64,000 nucleotides of DNA from Sphingomonas cavernae (GTDB lineage Bacteria > Pseudomonadota > Alphaproteobacteria > Sphingomonadales > Sphingomonadaceae): assembly GCF_003590775.1 (NCBI RefSeq), contig NZ_QYUM01000003.1, positions 250,501-314,500 on the forward strand, written 5' to 3'. Made by a program: the position numbers and the translations under genes. Numbering within the stretch: the stretch's first letter is position 1; every line of letters starts with the position of its first letter. A model generated the notes under the pieces. It had not been told where the DNA came from. It saw nothing but the letters and a program-made list of their open reading frames with translations, and ran no database searches. Shown here piece after piece: positions 7,121 to 15,022 of this stretch.

Positions 7121-8644
7121 GTGACGACGATCATCAGGCAAGCAGACCTTATCGAGAGCGTGGCCGACGCGCTCCAGTTCATCAGCTACTACCACCCGAT
7201 GGATTATATCCGCGCGCTGGGAGAGGCCTACAACGCCGAGAAGAGCCCCGCCGCGAAGGATGCGATCGCGCAGATCCTGACCAACAGCCGCATGTGCGCC
7301 GAGGGGCACCGCCCGATTTGCCAGGATACCGGCATCATCAATGTCTTTGTCAAATGGGGCATGGATTGCCGCCTCGACAATACCGACCGGTCGCTTCAGG
7401 AGATCGTCGATGAAGGCGTGCGCCGCGCCTATCTCCATCCCGAGAACAAGCTGCGCGCCTCGGTCCTCGCCGATCCCGCCTTCAGCCGCCGCAACACCAA
7501 GGACAACACCCCGAGCGTGCTCCATGTCGAAATGGTGCCGGGATCGAAGGTCAGCATCGATGTCGCGGCCAAGGGCGGCGGCAGCGAGAACAAGTCCAAG
7601 TTCAAGATGATGAACCCGAGTGACTCGATCGTCGATTGGGTGCTCGAGATGATCCCGCAGATGGGCGCGGGCTGGTGCCCGCCGGGCATGCTGGGCATCG
7701 GCATCGGCGGAACCGCGGAACACTGCGTGCTGCTCGCCAAGAAGGCGCTGATGGACCCGATCGACATGGGGCAATTGAAGCAGCGCGGGCCGCAGAACGA
7801 CATCGAGGCCATGCGGATCGAGATCTTCGACAAGGTGAATGCGCTGGGGATCGGCGCGCAGGGGCTGGGCGGGCTTTCGACCATCCTCGACGTCAAGATC
7901 ATGGATGCGCCCTGTCACGCCGCGGGCAAGCCGGTGGCGATGATCCCCAATTGCGCCGCGACGCGCCACGCGCATTTCACGCTCGACGGCAGCGGCCCCG
8001 CCTATCTGGAGCAGCCCAACCTTGCCGAATGGCCCGACGTCAACTGGACCCCGGACAAGGCCGCGATCCGCGTCGATCTCGACACGCTGACCCCGCAAGT
8101 GGTGCAGAGCTGGAAGCATGGCGACCGGCTGCTCTTGAATGGCAAGATGCTCACCGGCCGCGATGCCGCGCACAAGCGGATCAAGGACATGCTCGAGGCG
8201 GGCGAACAGCTTCCCGTCGAGTTCCGCGGCCGCGTGATATATTATGTCGGCCCCGTCGATCCGGTGGGCGAGGAAGTCGTCGGCCCCGCAGGCCCGACCA
8301 CCGCGACGCGGATGGACAAGTTCACGCGCATGATGCTCGAACAGGGGCTGCTCGCGATGGTCGGCAAGGCCGAGCGCGGCCCGATGGCAATCGAGGCGAT
8401 CAAGGAGCACAGGTCCGCCTATCTGATGGCGGTGGGCGGCGCCGCCTATCTCGTCGCCAAGGCGATCAAGGGATCCAGGGTCGTCGGCTTCGAGGATCTC
8501 GGCATGGAGGCGATCTACGAGTTCGAGGTGCAGGACATGCCGGTCACCGTCGCGGTCGACGCCGAAGGGCAGAGCGTCCACCATCTCGCACCGCTCGTCT
8601 GGCAGGAAAAGATCCGCAAGGAAAAGCTGCTCGAAAGGGTGTGA
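7121..8644 (+). CDS. Fumarate hydratase class I
   Basis: A 507-residue homodimeric [4Fe-4S] hydro-lyase that interconverts fumarate and malate in the TCA cycle. The cluster-ligand Cys residues are visible at about 67 (RPICQDTG), 202 (GGTAEHC) and 278 (PNCAATRH). A TTG at 7097 would add eight residues. The GTG at 7121 is preferred because the family normally begins close to the TIIRQADLIESVADALQ helix. Neither candidate has a strong ribosome binding site. The gene is followed by the hicAB pair in the same direction, but a 90-nt spacer separates them. Confidence 0.93.
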   Translation: MTTIIRQADLIESVADALQFISYYHPMDYIRALGEAYNAEKSPAAKDAIAQILTNSRMCAEGHRPICQDTGIINVFVKWGMDCRLDNTDRSLQEIVDEGVRRAYLHPENKLRASVLADPAFSRRNTKDNTPSVLHVEMVPGSKVSIDVAAKGGGSENKSKFKMMNPSDSIVDWVLEMIPQMGAGWCPPGMLGIGIGGTAEHCVLLAKKALMDPIDMGQLKQRGPQNDIEAMRIEIFDKVNALGIGAQGLGGLSTILDVKIMDAPCHAAGKPVAMIPNCAATRHAHFTLDGSGPAYLEQPNLAEWPDVNWTPDKAAIRVDLDTLTPQVVQSWKHGDRLLLNGKMLTGRDAAHKRIKDMLEAGEQLPVEFRGRVIYYVGPVDPVGEEVVGPAGPTTATRMDKFTRMMLEQGLLAMVGKAERGPMAIEAIKEHRSAYLMAVGGAAYLVAKAIKGSRVVGFEDLGMEAIYEFEVQDMPVTVAVDAEGQSVHHLAPLVWQEKIRKEKLLERV

Positions 8645-8734
8645 AGCCAATGGCTGGAAGTGGCCATCATTCGCCTTGGCATATCTCTTCAGTCCGCATT
8701 ATTGGGTGAGTCCGGTTCGTTTTTCGGAGGACTC

Positions 8735-8986
8735 ATGACCCGCATTGCCAAACTCTACGCCCAAATTCGGCAGAACAGGCGCGCAAGCTTTGCCGATTTG
8801 CAGTGGCTGGCTGAGGCTTTCGGATTCGAGCTGAAGCGCGTGGCGGGGAGCCACCATGTTTATCGGCATCCCGCCGTTCCAGTGATCCTGAACCTTCAGC
8901 CCCAGGGCAAGGAGGCGAAGCCCTATCAGGTGCGCGAGTTTCTTGATATGGTCGAGAAATACGGCCTGAAATCGGATTTCGAATGA
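8735..8986 (+). CDS. hicA: HicA-family type II toxin (mRNA interferase)
   Basis: An 83-residue HicA-like protein with a double-stranded RNA-binding-type fold. The catalytic His lies in the conserved GSHHVYRH motif (residues ~40-47), followed by NLQPQGKEAKPYQVREFLDMV. HicA cleaves mRNA and tmRNA when free of its antitoxin. The start at 8735 follows CGGAGG at 8725-8730. It is longer at the N-terminus than the usual ~60-residue HicA (an extra KLYAQIRQNRRASFADLQWL helix pair). Its stop overlaps the antitoxin ATG, giving hicA-hicB order and tight coupling. Confidence 0.85.
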   Translation: MTRIAKLYAQIRQNRRASFADLQWLAEAFGFELKRVAGSHHVYRHPAVPVILNLQPQGKEAKPYQVREFLDMVEKYGLKSDFE

Positions 8987-9222
8987 CGCCTCACTATCAT
9001 ATCAATGTCTTCTGGTCCGCCGAGGATGATTGCTGGATCGCGCATGTGCCCGACCTCGAGGGGTGCAGCGCGCACGGCGATACGCCTGACAAGGCTGTGG
9101 CGGAGGTGCAGATGGCCATGCGAGCCTGGATCGACGTCGCTCGCGAACACGGCGATCCGATCCCCGAACCGCGATATCGGCCAGCAATCTATAGCCTTTA
9201 TGAAGGCATTCGAGCAGCCTGA
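8983..9222 (+). CDS. hicB: HicB-family antitoxin, short form
   Basis: A 79-residue HicB with the partial RNase-H-like fold: YHINVFWSAEDDCWIAHVPDL, then EGCSAHGDTPDKAVAEVQMAM. There is no C-terminal ribbon-helix-helix or helix-turn-helix domain, so unlike many HicB antitoxins it probably cannot autorepress by itself. It starts inside the hicA stop codon. Its last 25 bases overlap the 3' end of the convergent ArsR gene, so antisense effects between the two transcripts are possible. Confidence 0.86.
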   Translation: MTPHYHINVFWSAEDDCWIAHVPDLEGCSAHGDTPDKAVAEVQMAMRAWIDVAREHGDPIPEPRYRPAIYSLYEGIRAA

Positions 9223-9563
9223 ACTGGCTGTTTGTTGCGCTCCTGCAGTGCTGGAGATCCGTCATGGCGCGGAGCCTGGGCCTCGCACAATTCCAGCAGC
9301 TTGACCTCCTCGAACTTGCCGATCCAGCGACGCACGATCTGCGCCAATGGAACGGGATTGAGGAAATGCAGCTTTTCGCGGCCGCTGCGACGGACCGCGA
9401 TCAGGTTGGCGTCTTGAAGCACGCCGAGATGCTTTGACACCGCCTGGCGCGACATGGCGAGCCCGTCGCAGAGCTGGGTGAGGGTCTGGCCGTTGCGGTC
9501 GCGCAGCCTGTCGAGCAACTGGCGGCGGCTGTCGTCGGCAAGGGCACGGAAAATGTCGCTCAT
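9198..9563 (-). CDS. ArsR/SmtB-family transcriptional regulator
   Basis: A 121-residue winged-helix repressor: IFRALADDSRRQLLDRL, then the recognition helix region QLCDGLAMSRQAVSKHLGVL and the wing NLIAVRRSGREKLHFLNP. The metal-binding ELCVCDL motif of SmtB/ArsR metal sensors is absent, so it is more likely one of the subgroup often placed upstream of SRPBCC/AHSA1 genes, though no such gene is adjacent. It is convergent with and overlaps the end of hicB by 25 bp. Confidence 0.88.
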   Translation of the reverse strand: MSDIFRALADDSRRQLLDRLRDRNGQTLTQLCDGLAMSRQAVSKHLGVLQDANLIAVRRSGREKLHFLNPVPLAQIVRRWIGKFEEVKLLELCEAQAPRHDGSPALQERNKQPVQAARMPS

Positions 9564-9638
9564 CCGATCCTCTCAAGCGATCGCCGCGCGGCCTGTCAAA
9601 CCCGTCGCGCAAGAAGTTGCGATCGTGGACCGATTGCT

Positions 9639-9690
9639 GAGACCTTGATCGTTTCAGGCCGAATCAGCCTGAAACGTGAATCAAGGTCTC
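9639..9690. repeat. Long inverted repeat (stem-loop)
   Basis: Arms 9639-9649 and 9680-9690 (GAGACCTTGAT / ATCAAGGTCTC) pair perfectly over 11 bp. They continue after a small bulge into 9651-9659 and 9667-9675 (GTTTCAGGC / GCCTGAAAC), 9 bp, leaving a 7-nt loop. It lies between the divergent ArsR and metallo-hydrolase genes, immediately before the dispersed repeat at 9696-9766. It is not followed by a T-run on either strand, so it is more likely a repeat element than a terminator. Confidence 0.7.
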
Positions 9691-9695
9691 AACCA

Positions 9696-9766
9696 TTTGA
9701 ATAGAGCCTGATTCACGCTTTCGGCGGAAGCGCAGAGCGCTTTCACCTCAAACGATCAGGCTCTAT
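9696..9766 (+). repeat. Dispersed ~70-bp repeat, copy A
   Basis: The ends ATAGAGCCTGAT (9701-9712) and ATCAGGCTCTAT (9755-9766) are a perfect 12-bp inverted repeat. A related copy lies on the opposite strand at 56941-57010; hand alignment gives 57 matches in 71 columns, with the first ~35 bases nearly identical. The right end overlaps the most upstream ATG (9765) of the metallo-hydrolase, which argues that this ATG is not the true start. Confidence 0.75.
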
Positions 9767-9797
9767 GTCTTCAGCAGTGAAATCAGCAGGGTCCGGC

Positions 9798-10982
9798 ATG
9801 CCGCGCATCGTATCAAGACCGCTCAAGTGGACCGGCGTCAGCCTGCTTTTCATTCTAATTGGGCTGTGTCTCGCAATTACCCTGATCCCGCCTTTTCTCG
9901 ACCGTGTCTATTATGCGGGGCCGGCCAGCGCGCATTTCGACGGCGAGCGCTTCTTCAACCCCGACGGCGAAGACACCGCGCGCCCGCCGACGGGCGGGAG
10001 CCGTGCGGGGTTCTTTGCGCGCTGGTTGCTCGCTGACGACGGTCGCCCGCCATGGCCTGCGCGCGTCGCGGTGACGCCGGCCATACCTGCAACGCGTGTC
10101 GAGGGGGACCAGATGGTCGCGACCTGGGTCGGGCACGCGACCGTGCTCATCCAGACGCAGGGGCTCAACATCCTGACCGATCCGATCTGGAGCGACGTGG
10201 CGGGGCCGTTCAACGTCGCGGGGCCACGTCGCGTGGCCGCGCCTGGCATTCGCTTCGAAGATCTGCCGCCCATCGACCTCGTCCTCGTGAGCCATAATCA
10301 TTACGACCATATGGACCTGCCGACGCTGAAAAAACTGTGGGACCGCGACCGGCCGCTGATCGTCACCAGCCTGGGCAACGACACGGTGATCAGGGGCAGC
10401 GGCGCCGAGGCGAAGGCGGTGGACTGGGGCACGCGGCTGCCGGTGAAGCCGGGAATCGACGTGGTTGTGACGCGCAATCACCACTGGGGATCGCGCTGGG
10501 GCACCGATCGCAACCGCGCACTGTGGTCGAGCTTCACGGTCATCACGCCGGCCGGCAACATCTTCTTTGCGGGCGACACCGGGCCGGGCGACATGAAGTG
10601 GCCGGCCGAGGCAGCGAAATACGGTCCGGTCCGCCTCGCGATCATCCCCATCGGCGCCTTCCGCTTCGAGCCGGGGCAGATGATGACAGGCAGCCATATC
10701 GGGCCGAAAGAGGCCGTCGATGTGTTCGCGGGGCTGGGTGCGTCCAATGGCCTGCCAATCCACTGGGGCACCTTCCGGCTATCCTATGAAGCCTATGATA
10801 CTCCGCCGCGACTGCTCGAACTCTTTGCGCGGTGCGCGGGCTATGCACCCGGCCCGTTCGCGGCCCGGGCAATCGGCCAATCATTTGACGTGCCGCCCTA
10901 CGCCGTTCCTGCGCGTGCGACGACGCCCGAGAACGTCGCGCTCTGCGAACCGGGATCAAGGGCGATCGCGGCGCTCCGCTGA
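9798..10982 (+). CDS. Membrane-anchored metallo-beta-lactamase-fold hydrolase
   Basis: A 394-residue MBL-fold protein of the NAPE-PLD/UlaG-like lactonase group. A transmembrane anchor (LLFILIGLCLAITLI) is near the N-terminus; then WVGHATVLIQTQGLNILTDP, the HNHYDHMD (HxHxDH) zinc motif, and later ligands NHHWGSR, FAGDTGPGD and HWGTF. The catalytic domain is probably periplasmic. I choose ATG 9798 because AGGG at 9788-9791 precedes it; the in-frame ATG at 9765 lies inside a repeat with no ribosome binding site. Phospholipid-type substrates are possible for this subgroup but not shown. Confidence 0.83.
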   Translation: MPRIVSRPLKWTGVSLLFILIGLCLAITLIPPFLDRVYYAGPASAHFDGERFFNPDGEDTARPPTGGSRAGFFARWLLADDGRPPWPARVAVTPAIPATRVEGDQMVATWVGHATVLIQTQGLNILTDPIWSDVAGPFNVAGPRRVAAPGIRFEDLPPIDLVLVSHNHYDHMDLPTLKKLWDRDRPLIVTSLGNDTVIRGSGAEAKAVDWGTRLPVKPGIDVVVTRNHHWGSRWGTDRNRALWSSFTVITPAGNIFFAGDTGPGDMKWPAEAAKYGPVRLAIIPIGAFRFEPGQMMTGSHIGPKEAVDVFAGLGASNGLPIHWGTFRLSYEAYDTPPRLLELFARCAGYAPGPFAARAIGQSFDVPPYAVPARATTPENVALCEPGSRAIAALR

Positions 10983-10993
10983 GCGCAACGGCT

Positions 10994-12091
10994 TCAGCGG
11001 GCGGTCACGCGTTTGAGCCAGGCGATCACGGGTTCGGTGAAGCGTTCCGGGGCAGATCGTCCGCCTTCGTCGCGATAGGCTGCGATCGCGCTCGGGAAGA
11101 TTTCAAGATCGTGGCTGCCGCCCGGAATCTCCAGCCATGTCGCGCCGCCCGGCCGCAGCGCGTTGACCGTGTCGACTATCAGCCGGTGGCCGTGGCGCGT
11201 CTCATACTGATCATATTCGCCGTAAACGACCATCACCGGGGCCGCGATGCGCGTCCATGCCGCGAGAAAATCCTTATCGGCCGCCTGCCAGTGCCAGGCA
11301 AACGGGCGGCCATAATGCGAGCCCGGCTCGGTGCCGAGCAGACTTTCCCACACACCCTTCAGCTCGGGGTTCTCGGCTGCGATCCGCGAGGGCGTCTTGC
11401 GGCCGATCAGATAATGTTGCTGGAAGGCGATGCGTTTCAGCATTTCGCCATGGATGCGGTCGGGCGGCATTTTGCCCGCGCGTTCGAGGTTGATCCGGTC
11501 GAACTGGATCATGCGCTCGAGATAGGTGAGCGCGCCACCGCCTTGCACGACGATCCCTGCGATGCGTCGCCCCTCGGCGATCAGCGGCGCGGTGGTCGAG
11601 CCAAGACTTGAGCCGTAGATGACGATCCGGTCGGAATCGATCCAGCGGTGGCGTGAAAGCTGGTCGAGCGCGGCGCGATAATGTGCGACCTCGGTGTCAT
11701 AATCGAGCGCGGAGCAGGCCGGTCCCTCGCTGTCGCCCGTCCCCGCGCGCTCGACGCGGATCAGGGCGAGCCCAGATCGCTGCGCGATGTCGCGGAGCGT
11801 ATTGGGACGTTCGGCCCGGAACTCGATGCTGCCGCAGGATACCCATTGGGCGAAGAAGACGGCGGGCAGGGGGCCACGCGCGCCTTCGGGGCGGGTTACG
11901 ATACTTCGGAGCCGGACACCGTCGGGCATCGTCACCACGCCATATTCGGTTTCGAGCCCTGCTGTGTTTTCGAGCGGGCGCGCATCCTTGCGCGCCAGGT
12001 CTCCGGTCATCACTGCCTCGCGCGCACCAAGCGGCACGCTCATTGAAAGCGCCATCAGCAGCGCCGCACTTGCCTTGCCGATGAAATGCAT
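10994..12091 (-). CDS. Secreted alpha/beta-hydrolase
   Basis: A 365-residue protein with a signal peptide (MHFIGKASAALLMALSMSVP, then an ALA-like cleavage region) and an alpha/beta-hydrolase fold. The oxyanion region is around VERAGTGDSEGPACS, the nucleophile elbow is YGSSLGS (Ser), an acid follows in YGEYDQYE, and His is in GGSHDLE. The open frame runs far upstream, but GGAGG at 12098-12102 places the start at 12091, and the longer form would overlap the LytTR gene. It is probably an exported esterase or peptidase-like enzyme. It lies downstream of the LytTR regulator on the same strand, with an 83-nt gap. Confidence 0.83.
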   Translation of the reverse strand: MHFIGKASAALLMALSMSVPLGAREAVMTGDLARKDARPLENTAGLETEYGVVTMPDGVRLRSIVTRPEGARGPLPAVFFAQWVSCGSIEFRAERPNTLRDIAQRSGLALIRVERAGTGDSEGPACSALDYDTEVAHYRAALDQLSRHRWIDSDRIVIYGSSLGSTTAPLIAEGRRIAGIVVQGGGALTYLERMIQFDRINLERAGKMPPDRIHGEMLKRIAFQQHYLIGRKTPSRIAAENPELKGVWESLLGTEPGSHYGRPFAWHWQAADKDFLAAWTRIAAPVMVVYGEYDQYETRHGHRLIVDTVNALRPGGATWLEIPGGSHDLEIFPSAIAAYRDEGGRSAPERFTEPVIAWLKRVTAR

Positions 12092-12174
12092 CTGTTCCCT
12101 CCATCGTCGCCGATGAGCCGATTCTGGCGGGCGTGGCGGCGGATGCCAGCGTGTCGGGACGAAGGGACGAATTT

Positions 12175-12852
12175 TCAGAGGGTAGCGCTGAGCTCTGCCC
12201 TGTAGCGCGCACCGGTCTTTAGCGACGTGCCGTCGCGTAGCACGACATCGGTCGGACGACACCGCGCGATCATGTGCCGTGCGACCAGCCGCGAGCGATG
12301 GATCCGGATAAAGCCGTGCGGAGACAGAAGCGCGTCCACCGACGCGAGTGAGGCGCGATGGAGGATAGCGCGTCCGGCGCGGTGGAATTCGACATAGTTG
12401 CCGGCAGCCGCGACCCAGTCGATCTCGTCGGGAGCGAGTGGCAGCGCATCCGGGGAGTCGGGCGCGGGGTGGCGTTGCCCGATCCGGACGGCGAGCGCGG
12501 GCGCAAGAAGCGACAAGAACAGCACCAATGCCGCAGCCGGCAGTCGGCGGATGAACTGGAACCAGGGCGCCTCGAGGCCGTGCACCATGCCCTGGAGTAG
12601 AAGCGACGCAGCGATTGCTCCAAGCAGGCACAGCGCCTTGTCGCGCGCATTGTCGGTGCGCTTCAGCGCCTCGAAGGCGACATAGAATGGCAGGATGTTG
12701 ATTGCGGCCCAGGTGAGGCCATCGAGAAGCGACTCGGACGCGCCCGACAGGGCGTTATAGGCGAGGCAATAGAGCGCGACGCCGAACATCAACGCGAGCG
12801 CGACAAGCGCGGCGCGGTCCCATGCGAGCGGTCGGTAGAGCAGCACGAGCAT
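12175..12852 (-). CDS. Membrane-bound LytTR transcriptional regulator
   Basis: A 225-residue protein with about four hydrophobic segments in residues 10-125 and a C-terminal LytTR DNA-binding domain (EIDWVAAAGNYVEFH, LHRASLASVDALL, FIRIHRSRLVARHMI, then DVVLRDGTSLKTGARYR). Such membrane LytTR proteins sense a membrane or extracytoplasmic signal without a kinase. It lies just upstream of the secreted hydrolase on the same strand, which is its most likely local target. Confidence 0.87.
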   Translation of the reverse strand: MLVLLYRPLAWDRAALVALALMFGVALYCLAYNALSGASESLLDGLTWAAINILPFYVAFEALKRTDNARDKALCLLGAIAASLLLQGMVHGLEAPWFQFIRRLPAAALVLFLSLLAPALAVRIGQRHPAPDSPDALPLAPDEIDWVAAAGNYVEFHRAGRAILHRASLASVDALLSPHGFIRIHRSRLVARHMIARCRPTDVVLRDGTSLKTGARYRAELSATL

Positions 12853-12887
12853 GGCGCATTATCGCGCGGATGCCCGCGGCTGAAAAG

Positions 12888-13568
12888 TCAGACGCGCTGA
12901 TAGCGGAAATACCAGACCTCATGGCCCTTGGTACGTGCCTTGCGTTCATAACGCGTCTCGGGCCAGCCGCCGGGGCGGACGAGGAAATCCTGCGGCTTTT
13001 CGGCGAGCCAGCGGAAATCACGGCGCTGGTTCATGATCATCATCGACCATTTGCAATAGGTCGGGTCGTCGGTGCCGAGGCGGAACTCGCCGCCGAGCTG
13101 GAGCTTCCTGGCGATCAGGTCGAGCGGGCCGTGATTGGCCATGCGGCGCTTGGCGTGACGCGCCTTGGGCCAGGGATCGGGGTGGAGCAGGTAGACGAAG
13201 CGCAAGGATTGGTCGGGGAGGCGTTCGAGCACGTCCAACGCGTCGCCATTGTGGAGGCGGACATTGGGAAGGTGCTTGTCGCGGACGTGGAGCAGCGCGC
13301 CAACGACGCCGTTGATGAAGGGCTCGCAGCCGATGAAGCCGTGATCGGGCAGCAGGTCGGCGCGGTAGGCGAGATGCTCGCCCGAACCGAAGCCGATTTC
13401 GAAATGGAGCGGGCGATCATCGCCGAACAGGCTTTCGGCGGTGACGGGGCCTTCGGCGGGCACGCTGATCTGGGGCAGTAGCTTGTCGAGCAGCTGCGCC
13501 TGCCCCTCGCGCAGCTTGTGGCCCTTGGCGCGGCCGTAGAGGCGGCGGATGGTCGCGGGATCGTTCAT
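12888..13568 (-). CDS. trmB: tRNA (guanine-N7-)-methyltransferase
   Basis: A 226-residue class I SAM-dependent methyltransferase that forms m7G46 in tRNA. The SAM-binding strand is LHFEIGFGSGEHLAYRA. LLHPDPWPKARHAKRR is the TrmB signature, and the C-terminal GWPETRYERKARTKGHEVW is also typical. In related genomes trmB follows metK; here 1.5 kb containing a DUF2975/YozG-like pair and a broken gene separates them. Confidence 0.95.
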   Translation of the reverse strand: MNDPATIRRLYGRAKGHKLREGQAQLLDKLLPQISVPAEGPVTAESLFGDDRPLHFEIGFGSGEHLAYRADLLPDHGFIGCEPFINGVVGALLHVRDKHLPNVRLHNGDALDVLERLPDQSLRFVYLLHPDPWPKARHAKRRMANHGPLDLIARKLQLGGEFRLGTDDPTYCKWSMMIMNQRRDFRWLAEKPQDFLVRPGGWPETRYERKARTKGHEVWYFRYQRV

Positions 13569-13630
13569 GGCGCGGCGAACTAGCGCAAGGGGCGCGTAAA
13601 GGCCAGTGCGTCAAAGCGACCCTAAAGGGC

Positions 13631-13659
13631 TTGTTGAATATCGATATATGCATTATCGT
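13631..13659 (+). promoter_or_regulatory. AT-rich promoter region of the DUF2975 gene
   Basis: TTGTTG at 13631-13636 and TATCGT at 13654-13659 are 17 bp apart, within a conspicuously AT-rich block that also contains the palindrome TATCGATA (13640-13647). It is placed correctly for the gene at 13688. The palindrome could be an operator for the co-transcribed HTH protein; this is inference. Confidence 0.4.
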
Positions 13660-13687
13660 TTATCAATAAACATTGGAGTGTAGTTCG

Positions 13688-14212
13688 ATGGCTCGAAATC
13701 ATTCCACCGCGCTGCCCATCGCCTATGTCACGCTGCGCATCCTCATCCTGCTGAACTGGCTGGGCGGTGCCGCCGTCCTCGTGTTGCTCACTGCAACCAT
13801 CGTAGCTGAGGAGTGGACGATGACCGCGCTCGGCATCTCTCCATCCTCCGGGATTCCCCAAATTCTCACGGGGCTGCGCATAGTTGCCGCGCTTGGCCTG
13901 GTTGCCGTCCCGCTCAACTATGCCGTTCTTCGGCGACTGCTCGCGATCGTCGAAACGGTGCGCAGGGGCGATCCGTTCGTTGCCGCCAATGCATATCGGC
14001 TGCACGCCATCGCTTGGGCACTGCTCGCGCTCCAGCTCCTCAGCCTTGTGATCGGCGGAATTGGGGAAGCGATATCGACCCCGACCCAGCCGGTTCACCT
14101 CGACGCGGGCTTTTCCGCCAGCGGCTGGCTGGCCGTCATCCTGAGCTTCGTTCTCGCCCGTATCTTTGCCGAAGGCACGTTGATGCGCGAAGACCTCAAC
14201 GGGACCGTATAA
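13688..14212 (+). CDS. DUF2975-family membrane protein
   Basis: A 174-residue protein with four predicted transmembrane helices (around residues 15-37, 55-80, 110-130 and 145-165), matching the DUF2975 family. The start at 13688 is preceded by GGAG at 13675-13678; a TTG at 13673 is less likely. Its stop overlaps the start of the YozG-like HTH gene (TAATG), an arrangement typical of this family. The function is unknown. Confidence 0.85.
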   Translation: MARNHSTALPIAYVTLRILILLNWLGGAAVLVLLTATIVAEEWTMTALGISPSSGIPQILTGLRIVAALGLVAVPLNYAVLRRLLAIVETVRRGDPFVAANAYRLHAIAWALLALQLLSLVIGGIGEAISTPTQPVHLDAGFSASGWLAVILSFVLARIFAEGTLMREDLNGTV

Positions 14213-14466
14213 TGGCGATCGCCGTCAGGCTCGACGATCTGCTGTACGAGCGCCGGATGACTCTGACCGAACTTGCCGATCGGATCGGACTTACCCTCGC
14301 CAATCTGTCGATCCTCAAGACGGGCAAGGCGCGCGCGATCCGCTTCTCGACGCTTGAGGCGATCTGTGCCGCGCTGTCATGTCAGCCAGGGGACATTCTG
14401 GAGTTCCGGCCCGACACGGCGGCAACGGAGGAAACCGCCGCAAGCGGCGCAGAAGGCGCGCAATGA
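14212..14466 (+). CDS. YozG/Cro-CI-like helix-turn-helix regulator
   Basis: An 84-residue Xre-type DNA-binding protein: LYERRMTLTELADRIGLTLANLSILKTGKAR is the helix-turn-helix, followed by FSTLEAICAALSCQPGDILEF, as in the YozG/YqaE-like regulators paired with DUF2975 proteins. It starts at 14212 inside the stop of the membrane protein gene, so the pair is coupled. It probably regulates its own operon. Confidence 0.88.
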   Translation: MAIAVRLDDLLYERRMTLTELADRIGLTLANLSILKTGKARAIRFSTLEAICAALSCQPGDILEFRPDTAATEETAASGAEGAQ

Positions 14467-14499
14467 AGCGCGGCGGCAATCGACCTTGCGTCCCGCCGA

Positions 14500-14984
14500 T
14501 CACCGCGGCGGCTTGCAGGGCTTGCCTTCATATTCGAAGCGGTGGAGCACATATTCGCGACCGTTCCAGCGCTGGACGGGGAAGCAGAAGCCGGGGCCGC
14601 CGATCATCAGATCGGGCCAGCCGCCAGCACCTTTGGTCTTCAGGAAATCCGGGATGCCTATCTCGCCCGCGACCAGCTTCCAGCTTCCGTTCGCCTGCTT
14701 GCTCACGAGCTGGAAGCCAGTGCCGGCCATGCCGTAGCAGAAGGTCCCACTGCCCGTGACTACGGCTTCGGGGCGGCCGTCGCCGTTGAGATCGGCATAG
14801 CGGTCGATCGTCGATGGCTGGGGTTGGGATCGTCGGAGCAGAGCAGCCACTGGTTGCCGCGCTGTACCGCGCCCGCCGCCTTGTAGATTGCGGCGCGCTC
14901 GGCGGCAGGGACGTTGGGAGTGCCGGTTTGCGCCGCTGCCACGACCGGAACGAGGACGAGCGCTGCAACAAGATATCTGGTCAT
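14500..14984 (-). pseudogene. Frameshifted secreted protein with Ca-binding-like repeat
   Basis: Two overlapping minus-strand frames together make one protein. The first (from ATG at 14984) has a signal peptide ending AAAQ and reads to QWLLCSDDPNP. The second continues TIDRYADLNGDGRPEAVVTG, with a DxNxDG motif like FG-GAP/VCBS repeats, to EYEGKPCKPPR at 14500. They join if one base is added in the four-C run (GGGG on the plus strand at 14820-14823). So it is either a genuine frameshift mutation or a base-call error in a homopolymer. The intact product would be a ~160-residue exported protein of unknown role. The start codon has no ribosome binding site and abuts the metK terminator. Confidence 0.7.
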
Positions 14985-15022
14985 AAGAAAAGGCTCGGGC
15001 GAGTCGTTACGCGCCCGAGCCT
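14985..15022 (-). terminator. Rho-independent terminator of metK
   Basis: Arms 14991-15001 and 15012-15022 (AGGCTCGGGCG / CGCCCGAGCCT) form a perfect 11-bp GC-rich stem with a 10-nt loop. On the minus strand it is followed by TTTTCTTAT. It lies 50 bp past the metK stop codon and directly against the ATG of the frameshifted gene. Confidence 0.85.

Noticed and set aside
6209-8650. Very long minus-strand open frame (813 codons) opposite the fumarase gene
   Set aside because: It is antisense to a clear fumarase with conserved Cys ligands; His/Asp/Leu-rich composition typical of the antisense frame in GC-rich DNA; no family resemblance.
12092-12631. N-terminal extension of the secreted alpha/beta-hydrolase
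   Set aside because: It would overlap the LytTR gene in another frame, while the ATG at 12091 has a strong ribosome binding site followed by a signal peptide.
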